64,000 nt of DNA. Origin: Achromobacter pestifer (GTDB taxonomy: Bacteria; Pseudomonadota; Gammaproteobacteria; Burkholderiales; Burkholderiaceae_B). The stretch covers positions 3,844,001 to 3,908,000 of the forward strand of contig NZ_CP053985.1 of assembly GCF_013267355.1 (NCBI RefSeq). Direction: 5' to 3'. A model generated the notes under the pieces. The model ran no database searches, was not told the origin of the DNA, and worked only from the letters and a program-made list of their open reading frames with translations. Position 1 is the stretch's first letter. Each line of letters opens with the position of its first letter. Both the position numbers and the translations under genes were made by a program. Shown in pieces: positions 39,614 through 48,677 of this stretch.

Positions 39614-41197
39614 CTACTTGTCCAGCACCCACAGGTTGGGCAGGCTCCAGATCTTGTCCGCGTTCTTCAGGCTGTTGTGTGAGGCGAACGCGCGCGAATA
39701 CTGACCCACCGAGATTGCGGGGAAGGCTTCATAGGCGCGCTCCTGGAACAGGTCGAGGACGCGCTTGCGCTCGTCCGAACTGGTGGCCGCGATCCATTGG
39801 GCGCGCAGTTCGTCCAGCTTCTTGTCGCAGGGCCAGCCGGGCAGGCTGTTGCCGCACACCGCGCCCAGGTAGGTGTTGCTGATGGGCGAGTCGACGTTGA
39901 ATTCGGAAGCGGCCGACAGGAAGATGTTCCAGCCGCCCTTGTCGATGGGCTCCTTGCGGGCGCGGCGGGCGGTCAGCGTGGCCCAGTCCATGGACTGGAT
40001 GTCGAGGTTCACGCCGATATCCTGCAGCGCCTGGATGGCGACCAGCGTGGCGGAGTTCAGGTAGGCCAGGTCCGTGGGCAACAGGATCGCGACCTTCTCG
40101 CCCTTGTATCCGGCCTCGGCCAGCAGCTTCTTGGCCAGGGCGGGATCGGGCTTGGCGTAGGGCGCCGCGCCGGCGGTGGTGTCATAAGGACCGCCGCAGA
40201 TGAAGACCGTGGCGCAATACTTCATGCGCAGATCGTCGGGGTAGCCCATGGCGGCGGTGAACTTGTCCTGGTCCACCAGATGGGCGACGGCCTGGCGCGC
40301 CTTTTCATTGTTGAAGGGCGGCATGGACTGGTTCAGGATGATGTAACCCTGGGCGCGCTCCATCACGCCGATCTTGACGTTCTTGTTGCCGCGCAAGGCG
40401 TCGATGTAGTCCGCCGGCGCTTGTTCGATCATGTCGACTTCGCCGTTGGTCAGCGCGGCCGTCGCGCTGTTGGAGTCGGGCAGCACGCGCCATTCCACGC
40501 GCGGGATATGCGGAGTCTTGTTGCCCGCCAGGCCGTCGGCCTGCGCCTTGGGGCCAAGGTAGTTCGGATTCTGCTCGAACACGATCTTGCTGCCGGGCAC
40601 CCATTCGGCACGCTTGAAGACGTAGGGGCCGGAGCCAACGACCTCGGTCAGCGGACGGTCGGCAGGAAGCGAAGCCAGGCGCTGAGGCAGGATGAATGCG
40701 GGGTAGCTGGAGACCTTGGCCAGCCCGTCGAGCACCAGATCGAACGGCTGGTCCAGCGTCAGCTTGAAGGTGCTGCCGTCCACGGCTTCCCACTTGCCGC
40801 CGGCGCGCGTGATGGCCTGGCCGATATTGTCGCGCGCGGACCAGCGCTGCAGGGACGCGATCACGTCGGCCGTGGTCAACGCCTGGCCGTCACTGAATTT
40901 CAGGCCGGGCAGCAGCGTGAAGGTCCAGGTCTTCTTGTCATCGCTGGCCGAGTACTTCTCGACCATCTGCGGCTGCGGCTTGCTGTGCGAGTCCATCGCG
41001 AACAGCGTGTCGTAAACCATGTAGCCGAAGTTGCGCGTGATGTAGGCGGTGGTGAAAGTCGGGTCCAGCACTTTCAGGTCGGCGTGCGGCACGATGCGCA
41101 GGGTCTTGGCCTGCTGCGCGTGCGCCGGCGCGGCGCCAAGGGTAAAGGCCAGGCCGAGCGTGGCCGTCGAGAACAGGCAAAGCAGGCGTTTTTTCAT
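39614..41197 (-). CDS. Periplasmic peptide/solute-binding protein of the ABC importer (SBP family 5)
   Basis: A 527-residue family 5 binding protein. Signal peptide MKKRLLCLFSTATLGLAFTL ending around AHAQ. Mature part with LRIVPHADLKVLDPTFTTAY and the family core YSASDDKKTWTFTLLPGLKF, typical of DppA/OppA-like and other family 5 receptors. It delivers a peptide or similar ligand to the permeases encoded downstream. It lies 57 bases after the MlrC-type peptidase gene. Ligand cannot be predicted; the neighbouring amidase and peptidase suggest a modified peptide or amide. Confidence 0.94.
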   Translation of the reverse strand: MKKRLLCLFSTATLGLAFTLGAAPAHAQQAKTLRIVPHADLKVLDPTFTTAYITRNFGYMVYDTLFAMDSHSKPQPQMVEKYSASDDKKTWTFTLLPGLKFSDGQALTTADVIASLQRWSARDNIGQAITRAGGKWEAVDGSTFKLTLDQPFDLVLDGLAKVSSYPAFILPQRLASLPADRPLTEVVGSGPYVFKRAEWVPGSKIVFEQNPNYLGPKAQADGLAGNKTPHIPRVEWRVLPDSNSATAALTNGEVDMIEQAPADYIDALRGNKNVKIGVMERAQGYIILNQSMPPFNNEKARQAVAHLVDQDKFTAAMGYPDDLRMKYCATVFICGGPYDTTAGAAPYAKPDPALAKKLLAEAGYKGEKVAILLPTDLAYLNSATLVAIQALQDIGVNLDIQSMDWATLTARRARKEPIDKGGWNIFLSAASEFNVDSPISNTYLGAVCGNSLPGWPCDKKLDELRAQWIAATSSDERKRVLDLFQERAYEAFPAISVGQYSRAFASHNSLKNADKIWSLPNLWVLDK

Positions 41198-41254
41198 CGC
41201 GCTAGGCTCCCATCGTGTTGGTGGATACGCCGGCGTCCGCGCGCCGGCAGGGTC

Positions 41255-42694
41255 TTACAGCGGCCACTTGGGCAGCCGGATATTGCGGTACGTGAGCGTC
41301 TTCCAGTCGGGCGTGGCGACGCCTTTGCCGCCGACATAGATGATGTGGCGCGCGACTTTCGAGAATGAGGCATGGAAATGCTGGGCGGACTTGACCACCA
41401 CGATCTTCTTGGAAGAAAGATCGCAGCCCAGTTGCGTGAACAGGTCCATGTTGATGGCCTGGTTGCGCAGCGAGGTCAGCACGATCTCGATGCCCTGGGT
41501 CTCGACCAGGGCGCAATCGCCCATGGCCGCCGGTGCGCCGGACAGGCCCGTCATGATCATGTCGGCCTTGATGGCCTTGACCGTGCAGCGCAGGTCCAGC
41601 GGATCGCCGGACAGCGGGCCGACCTTGCCGCCGATGCGCAGGTCCAGCTCGGCGCCGGGGCCGGCGTCGAAGGCGATGCGCGCCGCCACCGGATCCCACA
41701 TGGGGCCTAGCGCCGCGTTCGTCACGCCTCGTTCCAGCATGCGGCTCAGGACAAAGGTGGCGTCGCCGGGCGCGCCGCTGCCGGGATTGTCGGGCCGGTC
41801 GGCCAGCACCACCGGACCGTCGCCGAAGGCCAGGGCTTCATCCAGCGCCTGGTCCACGCTGCGGTAGGGCACCATGAGCTGTTCGCGCATGCCGATGAGC
41901 TCATCGGCCAGGCGGCGCGCCAGCGTTTGTGCAAGAGTGGCATCGCCATCGGCGTAGACCAGCACCTTGGTGCCCATTTCCGGCACGTCGCCGGTGGCGA
42001 AGCCCTGCGCCGCCGAGATCGACAGGATGCCGTCGCGGCCTTCCTGCGCCTTGATGCGGCTGACGAAGCCCTGCGCCGGTTCGCGCGTGGTGTGCATGGG
42101 CACGATCATTTCGCAGTCGATCAATGCCGCGACGGGCCGCGTGCGGCCGGCCTGCGCGTCCAGGCACAAGGCCAGCAGGTCTTCCGCGCGTTCGCGGATG
42201 TCGGTGTGCGGATATTCCTTGAACAGCACCAGCACCGTAGCCTGTTCCACCATCAGCGGACTCAGGTGCGCATGGGGGTCCAGTTCCGCACCCACCACGA
42301 CGCCGGGGCCGACGATCTCGCGCACGCGGCGCAGGAGGTCGCCTTCGCAATCGTCGTAGCCGTCGGCCACCATGGCACCGTGCAAGCCCAGCAGCACCAT
42401 GTCCACCGGCAGCGCCGCGCGCAGGTCGGCCAGGATCTGGTCGCGCAGCGTCTCAAAGGCGGCGCGCGTGGTCGTGCCGCCGGGCTGCGCGGAGGTGACC
42501 AGGCCTTCGGCCAGCGTCCAGCCGGCTTCGCGGCCGCGTTGGCGCGCCACGTATAGCGGCGCGCCTGCAAAGGTCACCGTGTCCGGATGCGTGCCGGCCG
42601 GATAGTAGTCGCGGTCCTGGAAGGAGGCGAGGCTGGTGGGCATGGGCGCGAAGGTGTTGGTTTCCGTGCCCAGGCCGGCGCTGAAGATCTTCAT
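41255..42694 (-). CDS. MlrC-type M81 metallopeptidase, copy 1
   Basis: A 479-residue protein of the M81/MlrC family, named after the last enzyme of microcystin-LR breakdown. ATG at 42694, where MKIFSAGLGTETNTF matches the family start; a longer upstream frame lacks similarity. Probable metal ligands are Asp139 and His141 (DPHAHLS) and His163 (EYPHTD), by analogy. LLGLHGAMVADGYDDCEGD is typical. It starts the ABC importer-amidase operon, suggesting hydrolysis of an imported peptide-like compound. About 480 bp of the gene forms a near-identical inverted repeat with the divergent paralogue at 43148, a sign of gene conversion. Confidence 0.9.
   Translation of the reverse strand: MKIFSAGLGTETNTFAPMPTSLASFQDRDYYPAGTHPDTVTFAGAPLYVARQRGREAGWTLAEGLVTSAQPGGTTTRAAFETLRDQILADLRAALPVDMVLLGLHGAMVADGYDDCEGDLLRRVREIVGPGVVVGAELDPHAHLSPLMVEQATVLVLFKEYPHTDIRERAEDLLALCLDAQAGRTRPVAALIDCEMIVPMHTTREPAQGFVSRIKAQEGRDGILSISAAQGFATGDVPEMGTKVLVYADGDATLAQTLARRLADELIGMREQLMVPYRSVDQALDEALAFGDGPVVLADRPDNPGSGAPGDATFVLSRMLERGVTNAALGPMWDPVAARIAFDAGPGAELDLRIGGKVGPLSGDPLDLRCTVKAIKADMIMTGLSGAPAAMGDCALVETQGIEIVLTSLRNQAINMDLFTQLGCDLSSKKIVVVKSAQHFHASFSKVARHIIYVGGKGVATPDWKTLTYRNIRLPKWPL
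41941..42420 (-). repeat. Left arm of a 480-bp inverted repeat inside the MlrC paralogues
   Basis: Read on the minus strand this segment aligns without gaps to 43422-43901 on the plus strand. I count about 21 differences in 480 bases, including an uninterrupted identical tract of 139 bases (42046-42184 versus 43658-43796). Both flanks are clearly more divergent, which suggests local gene conversion rather than a uniformly recent duplication. Confidence 0.85.
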
Positions 42695-43147
42695 GGCCGG
42701 GCCCCCGGACAGGCTGCTGCATGCGCCGCGGCGCGCGCGGCGTTCCAGGTCGACGACATCGTTTTCCCCTTGTATGGATCGGAAATTCGTCACTGCCGCC
42801 ACATGAAAGGGGGCCTTGCGTTCCGTACCGCGGATCATCGGTGGCACACAAGCGCGGCACAAATAGCTAACGTGCGCCCATGGATAACCCAAGGTTATGG
42901 TGTGCGGTTTTTCGGGGGAAATCGCGGTGAAAAGCACGCAGATCGGCGGCTTTTAAGGGAAAACGATAGGGCGGCCGGAAGCCTTTGCGCGCGCATATGA
43001 AAGGTTATGGACAGTTCACGATTTGGAATTTGTAGGCTTGCGCAGGCCGGACCAGAATCAAACCCTGATCCGGGCCGCATGCCTAGCGCGGCCCCTTGTC
43101 TTTCCATCCCTGAGCGGCGCGGCGCGCCGCGCCCTGGAGCCGCTCCC
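42695..43147. promoter_or_regulatory. 453-bp divergent control region between the two MlrC genes
   Basis: No gene is supported here. It lies between the leftward MlrC-importer operon and the rightward MlrC copy and should hold both promoters. The clearest element is ATAACC-CAA-GGTTAT (42884-42898), a perfect dyad of LysR-like form. The half AGGTTATGG is repeated at 42992-43000. Base composition falls in A+T-richer patches around 42900-43040. Confidence 0.55.
42884..42898. promoter_or_regulatory. Perfect 15-bp dyad, candidate regulator site
   Basis: ATAACC (42884-42889) and GGTTAT (42893-42898) surround CAA. The inner TAACCCAAGGTTA obeys the T-N11-A form of LysR-type sites. No regulator gene is encoded beside it, so the binding protein would have to come from elsewhere. 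Confidence 0.45.
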
Positions 43148-44590
43148 ATGCGCATATTCACCGGCGCCCTTGCCACGGAAACCAACACGTTCTCGCCCTT
43201 GCCGACCGGACTTGCCGCGTTCAAGTCGCGGGAGTATCTGCCCGGCGGCACCCATCCCGACCACATGACGTTCTACGCGGGGCCGCTGTGGGCCGCGCGC
43301 CAGCGCGCCCGGGACGGCGGGTGGACGCTGATCGAAGGATTGGTGGCGTCCGCGCAGCCCGGCGGCACGACCACGCGCGCCGCCTATGAAACGCTGCGCG
43401 ACGAACTCCTTGCCGACCTGCGCGCGGCGCTGCCGGTGGACATGGTGCTGCTGGGCTTGCACGGCGCCATGGTGGCCGACGGCTACGACGATTGCGAAGG
43501 CGACCTCCTGCGCCGCGTGCGCGAGATCGTCGGCCCCGGCGTGGTGGTGGGCGCCGAACTGGATCCCCATGCGCACCTGAGTCCGCTGATGGTCGAGCAG
43601 GCTACGGTGCTGGTCTTGTTCAAGGAGTATCCCCACATCGACGTGCTGGAACGCGCCGAAGACCTGCTGGCCTTGTGCCTGGACGCGCAGGCCGGCCGCA
43701 CGCGGCCCGTCGCGGCATTGATCGACTGCGAAATGATCGTGCCCATGCACACCACGCGCGAACCGGCGCAGGGCTTCGTCAGCCGCATCAAGGCGCTGGA
43801 AGGCCGCGACGGCATCCTGTCGGTCTCGGCGGCGCAGGGTTTCGCCACCGGCGACGTGCCGGAAATGGGCACCAAGGTGCTGGTCTACGCCGATGGCGAC
43901 GCGGCCCGCGCGCAAGCGCTGGCGCGCCAATTGGCCGATGAACTCATCGCGATGCGCGAACAGTTGATGGTGCCGTACCGCGGCGTGGACCAGGCGCTGG
44001 ACGAAGCCCTGGCCTACGGCGACGGTCCCGTGGTGCTGGCGGACCGTTCGGACAACCCCGGCAGCGGCGCGGCCGGCGACTCTACCTATCTGCTGGCCAG
44101 GATGCGCGAGCGCGGCATGCGCAATGCCGCCATCGGTCCCATGTGGGATCCGGTGGCGGCGCGCATCGCCTTCGACGCCGGCCCCGGTGCGACGCTGGAC
44201 CTGCGCATCGGCGGCAAGGTCGGTCCGCTGTCCGGCAGCCCGGTGGATGCGCGCTGCGTGGTGGTGTCCACGCATGCGGACATGTTCATGACGGGCAACT
44301 CCAACACCCGCATCGCCTTGGGCGACTGTGCGCTGGTCGACGTGGATGGCATCCTGGTCGCGCTGGTCTCGCTGCGTACCCAGGCCTATCACACGGACCT
44401 GTTCACCCAGCTGGGCTGCGATCTGACTGCGCAGCGCCTGATCGTGGTGAAGTCCGCGCATCACTTCCATGCCAAGTACGCGCCGCTGGCCAAGGCAGTG
44501 CTGTATGTGGCCGCGCCCGGTTCCGCCAGCCCGGATTGGCGCAGCCTGCCGTACCGCAAGGCCAGGCTGCCGAAATGGCCGATCGCGTAG
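43148..44590 (+). CDS. MlrC-type M81 metallopeptidase, copy 2
   Basis: A 480-residue paralogue of the 41255 gene. I start it at the ATG at 43148 (MRIFTGALATETNTFSPLPT), which lines up with the start of copy 1. Same likely metal ligands (Asp139, His141, His163 in DPHAHLS and EYPHID). The ends of the two proteins differ more than the middle: after about residue 350 the proteins diverge (for example CVVVSTHADMFMTGNSNT versus CTVKAIKADMIMTGLSGA), so substrate preference may differ. It is transcribed alone, away from the importer operon, and converges on a TonB-receptor gene. Confidence 0.9.
   Translation: MRIFTGALATETNTFSPLPTGLAAFKSREYLPGGTHPDHMTFYAGPLWAARQRARDGGWTLIEGLVASAQPGGTTTRAAYETLRDELLADLRAALPVDMVLLGLHGAMVADGYDDCEGDLLRRVREIVGPGVVVGAELDPHAHLSPLMVEQATVLVLFKEYPHIDVLERAEDLLALCLDAQAGRTRPVAALIDCEMIVPMHTTREPAQGFVSRIKALEGRDGILSVSAAQGFATGDVPEMGTKVLVYADGDAARAQALARQLADELIAMREQLMVPYRGVDQALDEALAYGDGPVVLADRSDNPGSGAAGDSTYLLARMRERGMRNAAIGPMWDPVAARIAFDAGPGATLDLRIGGKVGPLSGSPVDARCVVVSTHADMFMTGNSNTRIALGDCALVDVDGILVALVSLRTQAYHTDLFTQLGCDLTAQRLIVVKSAHHFHAKYAPLAKAVLYVAAPGSASPDWRSLPYRKARLPKWPIA
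43422..43901 (+). repeat. Right arm of the 480-bp inverted repeat inside the MlrC paralogues
   Basis: Partner of 41941-42420. The arms are about 1 kb apart in opposite orientation, so recombination between them would invert the divergent promoter region and swap gene ends. The 139-bp perfect tract here is 43658-43796. Confidence 0.85.
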
Positions 44591-44631
44591 CGGCGGGTCC
44601 GGCCGCGGCCGTTGAACTCGAGCGACCCGGG

Positions 44632-47055
44632 TCACCACCTGTGCTGGTAGGTCAGCGTCAGCACGGAGCCGGCTGCGGGGAGCCGGCTGGTATTGGTGTT
44701 GCTGCGCAATAGCTGGCTGTACTGCGGGTAGTAGTCGCGGTTGAAGAGGTTTTCGATGCCGAGGATGAAGGTGTTGCGCGGGTTGGGCTGATAGCGGCCC
44801 ATGAGGTCCACGGTGAAGTAGCTGCTGACGTCCCGGCGGCCGAAGCTGTCCTTGCCGTCCAGGCGGTAGTCCTTGGCGCCGAAGTAATTGGCCTGCAGCC
44901 GGCCGCTCCAGCGCTCGTTCGGCCGGTATTGCAGATAGGCCGTCAGCTTGAGCGGCGGAATGCGGTAGCCGGTCATGCCTTGCCAGTTGCCGCCATCCGG
45001 CTGCTCGCGGCCCTTCATCCAGGTGAAGGTGCCGCCGGCGCCCCACTTTTCGTCGTCGGTGGTGGTGTCGATGGTGCCTTCGACGCCGTAGATACGTTCC
45101 TCGGTGCGCGTGAGGATCAGTCCATTGTTGAAGCTCTGCACGTCGCCGAGTTTCGAGGTGGTGTAGAACACGGCCAGCGACGCCGAGGTGTTGCCCGCGC
45201 CGCCGCGCCAGCCCAGCTCGTAGTTGTTGGTCTTGACCGGCTGCAGGTCCGACGAGCCGATGTCGAAGCCGGGGCGCGCATTGCGCATCTGGACCCCGAT
45301 GTCGGGCAGCTGAAAGCCCTGGCTGAAGTTGGCGTAGAACTCCTGGCCGCGCACCGGAGCGTACGCGATGCCGAAATTCCACAGCAAGGCGTCATAGTTG
45401 ACGGTGCCTCCCTGGACCGTGCCGGGGGAGGGTACGCGCAGCTGCGACAAGGGCACGAAGTCGCCGAACCGCGCGGAGGCGTATTCGTAGCGCGCGCCGC
45501 CCTGTACCGACCATTGCTCGTTGAAACGGTGTTCAAGCTGCGCGAAGAGGCCGGTGCTGCGGGTCGTCAATTCGGGCATGTAGGTGAGGCTGCCGATCCT
45601 GTTGAACACCCGTCCGCCGCTGCGATCGTAGGCCGCCGGATCGAAGATGTCGATCGGCATGTCGCTGCGTTCCTGGTTGAAGTCCGCGCCCCATAGCACC
45701 TTGGATTGCTCGCCCAGCGGCGTATCCACGGTCAGCCGGCTGCCGAATACCTTGGTGTTCTGTGTGACCTGGTCCACGTTGTTGCCGCGCGTGACGACGG
45801 CGCGCGCGTCGAAGGGTGTGAAGCGGGTGAAGTAGTCGCGGTAATACATCTGGGCCGTGACCTTGCTGCCCAGTACGTTCAGATGCTCGTATTCCAGGTT
45901 CAACAGCGTGTTGCGGATCTGGTTCTGATCGGCCAATTGCAGGCCGTTCATCGGCAGGGCGCGGGCCGAACCCGGCGGCAGGCGCCCGACGGAGGGATCC
46001 GAGGTGTAGTCGGAGTCCTGGTCCGCGTTGTAGTAGCTGGCGGACAGTTGCAGGCGCTGCTGGTCGTCGATGCGCAATCCCAGCTTGCCGCCCAGGCTGT
46101 ATATGTTGGAGTCGAACAGGTCGCCCTGGCTGGGCTCGGGCGCGATGCGCCTGCCTTGCGCGTCATACGAGGCGCCGTTGTGGCGCGCGCCCAGGTCCAG
46201 GGCATAGTCCAGTTTGCCCTGGCTGCCCGCGAAGTGCTGCTGCAGCTGCCCGCCCAGGCCGTCGGCGCGCAGGCGGCTCAGGGGGCTGACTGCCGTCACC
46301 GTGGTTTCGGATACCGGCTCGCCGCCGGCGGGCCGGGTGGTGATGGAAACGATGCCGCCCGTCGCGCCAGCGCCGTAGATCGAGCTGCTGCCGCGCAGCA
46401 CTTCGACCCGTTCGATGGTGGCAGGGTTGATGTTCGCCAGATTGCGCGACGAGTCCCGGTTCGTGTTGAGCGGGATTCCGTCCACCAGCACCAGCACGCC
46501 CCGGCCGCGCAGGGTCTGGCCGTAGTCCGTCATGGTGCGGCTGGAGTCGGCCATGCCGGGCACGGTCTTGGAGAGCACGGTGGCCAGGCTGTCGGAGCCC
46601 GTGCGCAGCTCCTGCAAGGCGTCGCGCTCCAGCACGATGGTCTGCTGCACCGGGCTGACCAGATTGCTGGCTGTGCGCGAGGCGGAGACTTCGATGGGCG
46701 CCATGACCTGGGGCTGGCCCGCGCTTTCCGGTTCGATGATGGTCGCGGCGCCGTCCTGGCGCACGCGCAGGGACCGGCCCTTCAGCAGTTCGGACAACGC
46801 CTGCTGCGGCGTCATCGTTCCGGAGACGGCCGGCGCCTGTATGCCCGCGACGGTCTGCGGCGCATAGAAGATCTGCAATCCGTGGGTCTGGGCCAGGGTG
46901 CGCAAGGCCTGATCCAGCGATTGCGCGGGCATGTCGATCGCCACTGGCGCGGCCTGTGCCCGAACGCCTGCCGCTGCCGTCATCAGCAAGGCGGCAAGCG
47001 CCGTCGTTGCCAGGCCCCGCATCCGCGCGCGGCTTCCCCATTTTTTGCGATCCAC
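44632..47055 (-). CDS. TonB-dependent receptor with N-terminal STN signalling domain
   Basis: An 807-residue outer-membrane receptor, started at GTG 47055 behind GGAGCACAGGAA. Signal peptide about 12-33 (GLATTALAALLMTAAAGVRA). STN domain about 38-90 (IDMPAQSLDQALRTLAQTHGL). Plug with DSLATVLSKTVPGMADSSRT and RVEVLRGSSSIYGAGATGG. The barrel ends in LTYQHRW with a terminal aromatic. Plug and barrel features resemble IutA/PirA-type catecholate or hydroxamate receptors more than the FpvA-type receptor at 8135, so a different siderophore or substrate is likely. It follows FecI and FecR genes on the same strand. Confidence 0.92.
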   Translation of the reverse strand: MDRKKWGSRARMRGLATTALAALLMTAAAGVRAQAAPVAIDMPAQSLDQALRTLAQTHGLQIFYAPQTVAGIQAPAVSGTMTPQQALSELLKGRSLRVRQDGAATIIEPESAGQPQVMAPIEVSASRTASNLVSPVQQTIVLERDALQELRTGSDSLATVLSKTVPGMADSSRTMTDYGQTLRGRGVLVLVDGIPLNTNRDSSRNLANINPATIERVEVLRGSSSIYGAGATGGIVSITTRPAGGEPVSETTVTAVSPLSRLRADGLGGQLQQHFAGSQGKLDYALDLGARHNGASYDAQGRRIAPEPSQGDLFDSNIYSLGGKLGLRIDDQQRLQLSASYYNADQDSDYTSDPSVGRLPPGSARALPMNGLQLADQNQIRNTLLNLEYEHLNVLGSKVTAQMYYRDYFTRFTPFDARAVVTRGNNVDQVTQNTKVFGSRLTVDTPLGEQSKVLWGADFNQERSDMPIDIFDPAAYDRSGGRVFNRIGSLTYMPELTTRSTGLFAQLEHRFNEQWSVQGGARYEYASARFGDFVPLSQLRVPSPGTVQGGTVNYDALLWNFGIAYAPVRGQEFYANFSQGFQLPDIGVQMRNARPGFDIGSSDLQPVKTNNYELGWRGGAGNTSASLAVFYTTSKLGDVQSFNNGLILTRTEERIYGVEGTIDTTTDDEKWGAGGTFTWMKGREQPDGGNWQGMTGYRIPPLKLTAYLQYRPNERWSGRLQANYFGAKDYRLDGKDSFGRRDVSSYFTVDLMGRYQPNPRNTFILGIENLFNRDYYPQYSQLLRSNTNTSRLPAAGSVLTLTYQHRW

Positions 47056-47181
47056 TTCCTGTGCTCCCGAATCATGTTGGCGGGCACCATGCCTGCCTGG
47101 TTATCAGGAAGAAGACGCAATACGCGAAAAATACCTGAATGCCGCGGCGGCTTTTTTTGTAACAGCGTCCGGATGCCCGCG

Positions 47182-48162
47182 TCAGCGGGCGACGATCTCG
47201 GCCTGGCCGTCTGGCAAGCGCCGGACCGCGACAGGCAGGATGTGCGGCAACGCCGTCAGGAAGGCGTCCGTATCCGTGGTCTGGAACACGCTGGTCAGCC
47301 GCAGCGTTTCCAGTCCCTGGCGCGGCGCCAGGGTGATGGCTTGCGGCCGGTGGCGCGAGACTTCGCGCACGGCGCTGGCCAGGTCGGTGTCCGTGAATAC
47401 GATCTGGCCTTTGCGCCAGGCGAGCGCGGCGGCGATGGGATAGGCCTGGACCTGGCCGGCGTGCCCGCTGCCGTCGATGCGGACCGCATTGCCCGCCGTG
47501 ACGGGCACCGCGTTTTGGTCTTTGACGCCGGCCACGTCGACCGAGCCGGACTCCACCATGATGCGCAACTGTTCGGGGTCGCGGCGCACGTCGAAACGGG
47601 TGCCGGTTACTTTGGCGTTGCCCAGTCCCGCATCGACGATGAAGGGCCGGGCGGCATCCTTTTCGACCGCGAACAGGGCTTCTCCTTCTTGCAGGAGGAC
47701 CAAGCGCCGGGCGCCGTCGAAACGGACCTCGATCCGGCTGCGGCTGTTCAATTCGGCGGTGGATCCGTCGGGCAGCGTGACGCTGCGTCGTTCCCCGGCA
47801 GCCGTGCGGTACTCCAAAACGGGATCGGCGCGTTGCCAGAGGCCTACCGCAATCGCGGCCGCCAGCACGCACAGGCCCAGTCCCAATGCCCGCCGCCGTG
47901 CGGGGCGGGCGGCGCGCCGGGGTTCCTCCGTCAGCGCGCGCAGCCGTTCCTCGGGAACGTTGGCGGCAGCATGCCAGATCGATTCCAGCATCCGGTATTC
48001 GGCGGCGTGGCGCGGATCCGCGGCAAGCCAGGCATCGCGCTCGGCCTGGGCGGCGGCCGTCCATTCGCCGGAATGCGCGCGCGCGAACCACCGCGCCGCT
48101 TCATGGCGGACGGGGTCGGCGCTGACGTCGGGCGCCTGGAGCGGACTGTCAGTTCGGGGCAT
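47182..48162 (-). CDS. FecR-family anti-sigma / transmembrane sensor, second set
   Basis: A 326-residue regulator. Cytoplasmic N terminus with ARWFARAHSGEWTAAAQAERD and WLAADPRHAAEYRMLE. One membrane segment around residues 90-107 (ALGLGLCVLAAAIAVGLW). Periplasmic FecR domain (YRTAAGERRSVTLPDGSTAE and LNSRSRIEV) and C-terminal signalling half. It passes the ligand-bound state of the receptor at 44632 to the sigma factor. Its start overlaps the end of the sigma gene by 14 bases, so the two are translationally linked. Confidence 0.92.
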   Translation of the reverse strand: MPRTDSPLQAPDVSADPVRHEAARWFARAHSGEWTAAAQAERDAWLAADPRHAAEYRMLESIWHAAANVPEERLRALTEEPRRAARPARRRALGLGLCVLAAAIAVGLWQRADPVLEYRTAAGERRSVTLPDGSTAELNSRSRIEVRFDGARRLVLLQEGEALFAVEKDAARPFIVDAGLGNAKVTGTRFDVRRDPEQLRIMVESGSVDVAGVKDQNAVPVTAGNAVRIDGSGHAGQVQAYPIAAALAWRKGQIVFTDTDLASAVREVSRHRPQAITLAPRQGLETLRLTSVFQTTDTDAFLTALPHILPVAVRRLPDGQAEIVAR

Positions 48163-48652
48163 AGGCTCCCAGCCGTTCGCGCAGATGCAACGCGGTGCGA
48201 ATCATGTACTTCTCGACCATGTTCTTGCTCAGGCCCATGCGCTCCGCGATTTCGGCTTGCGTCAGGCCTTCCAGGCGCTGCCAGATAAATACCTGGCGGC
48301 ATTTGAGCGGCAGCTCGGCCAGCGCCGTTTCCAAAGCCAGGCTCAGTTGTTCGGTGCGGACCTGGGCCAGGGGATCGCCCCAGGTGCTGGGATGGCCGGC
48401 TATGGTATCAAGCGGCACCCATTCTTGCCCGTCCGTCCGCCGGAAGTTGTCCACGGCCATGTTGCGCGCGGCCTGATGCAGATAGGCGCGGGGCTGTGTC
48501 ACGCGGTCGGGATCGGCTTCCAGGCATTTGACCAGGGCGTCGTGCGCGAGATCACGCGCGGCATCGCGGCAGCCCAACTTCCGGGTCCAGACCGCAAGCA
48601 GCTCTTCGTAATAGGCCAGGAAGCCTTGCGAACGGGGGGGACGTGATGACAT
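48149..48652 (-). CDS. FecI-type ECF RNA polymerase sigma factor, second set
   Basis: A 167-residue ECF sigma factor. Region 2 includes ARDLAHDALVKCLEADP and QPRAYLHQAARNMAVDNFRR. Region 4 includes LPLKCRQVFIWQRLEGLTQA and the helix MGLSKNMVEKYMIRTALH. It probably activates the receptor gene at 44632 when its FecR partner is triggered. A good Fur-box candidate (48678-48696) lies 26 bases before the ATG, so the set should be expressed in low iron. This system is the mirror of the one at 6516-10606 but differs in sequence throughout. Confidence 0.93.
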   Translation of the reverse strand: MSSRPPRSQGFLAYYEELLAVWTRKLGCRDAARDLAHDALVKCLEADPDRVTQPRAYLHQAARNMAVDNFRRTDGQEWVPLDTIAGHPSTWGDPLAQVRTEQLSLALETALAELPLKCRQVFIWQRLEGLTQAEIAERMGLSKNMVEKYMIRTALHLRERLGAYAPN

Positions 48653-48677
48653 GGCGCGGGGTCGGCAGGGCTCTCAT

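Noticed and set aside
43058..45382. 774-codon open frame on the minus strand across the second MlrC gene and the TonB receptor end
   Set aside because: It lies antisense to a gene with intact family motifs, its product is rich in Arg/His/Gln as expected of a GC-rich antisense frame, and it has no recognisable domain.
45706..48288. 860-codon plus-strand open frame opposite the TonB receptor and FecR genes
   Set aside because: Antisense shadow of two well-supported genes; low-complexity Arg/Gly/Ala composition and no start signal or domain.
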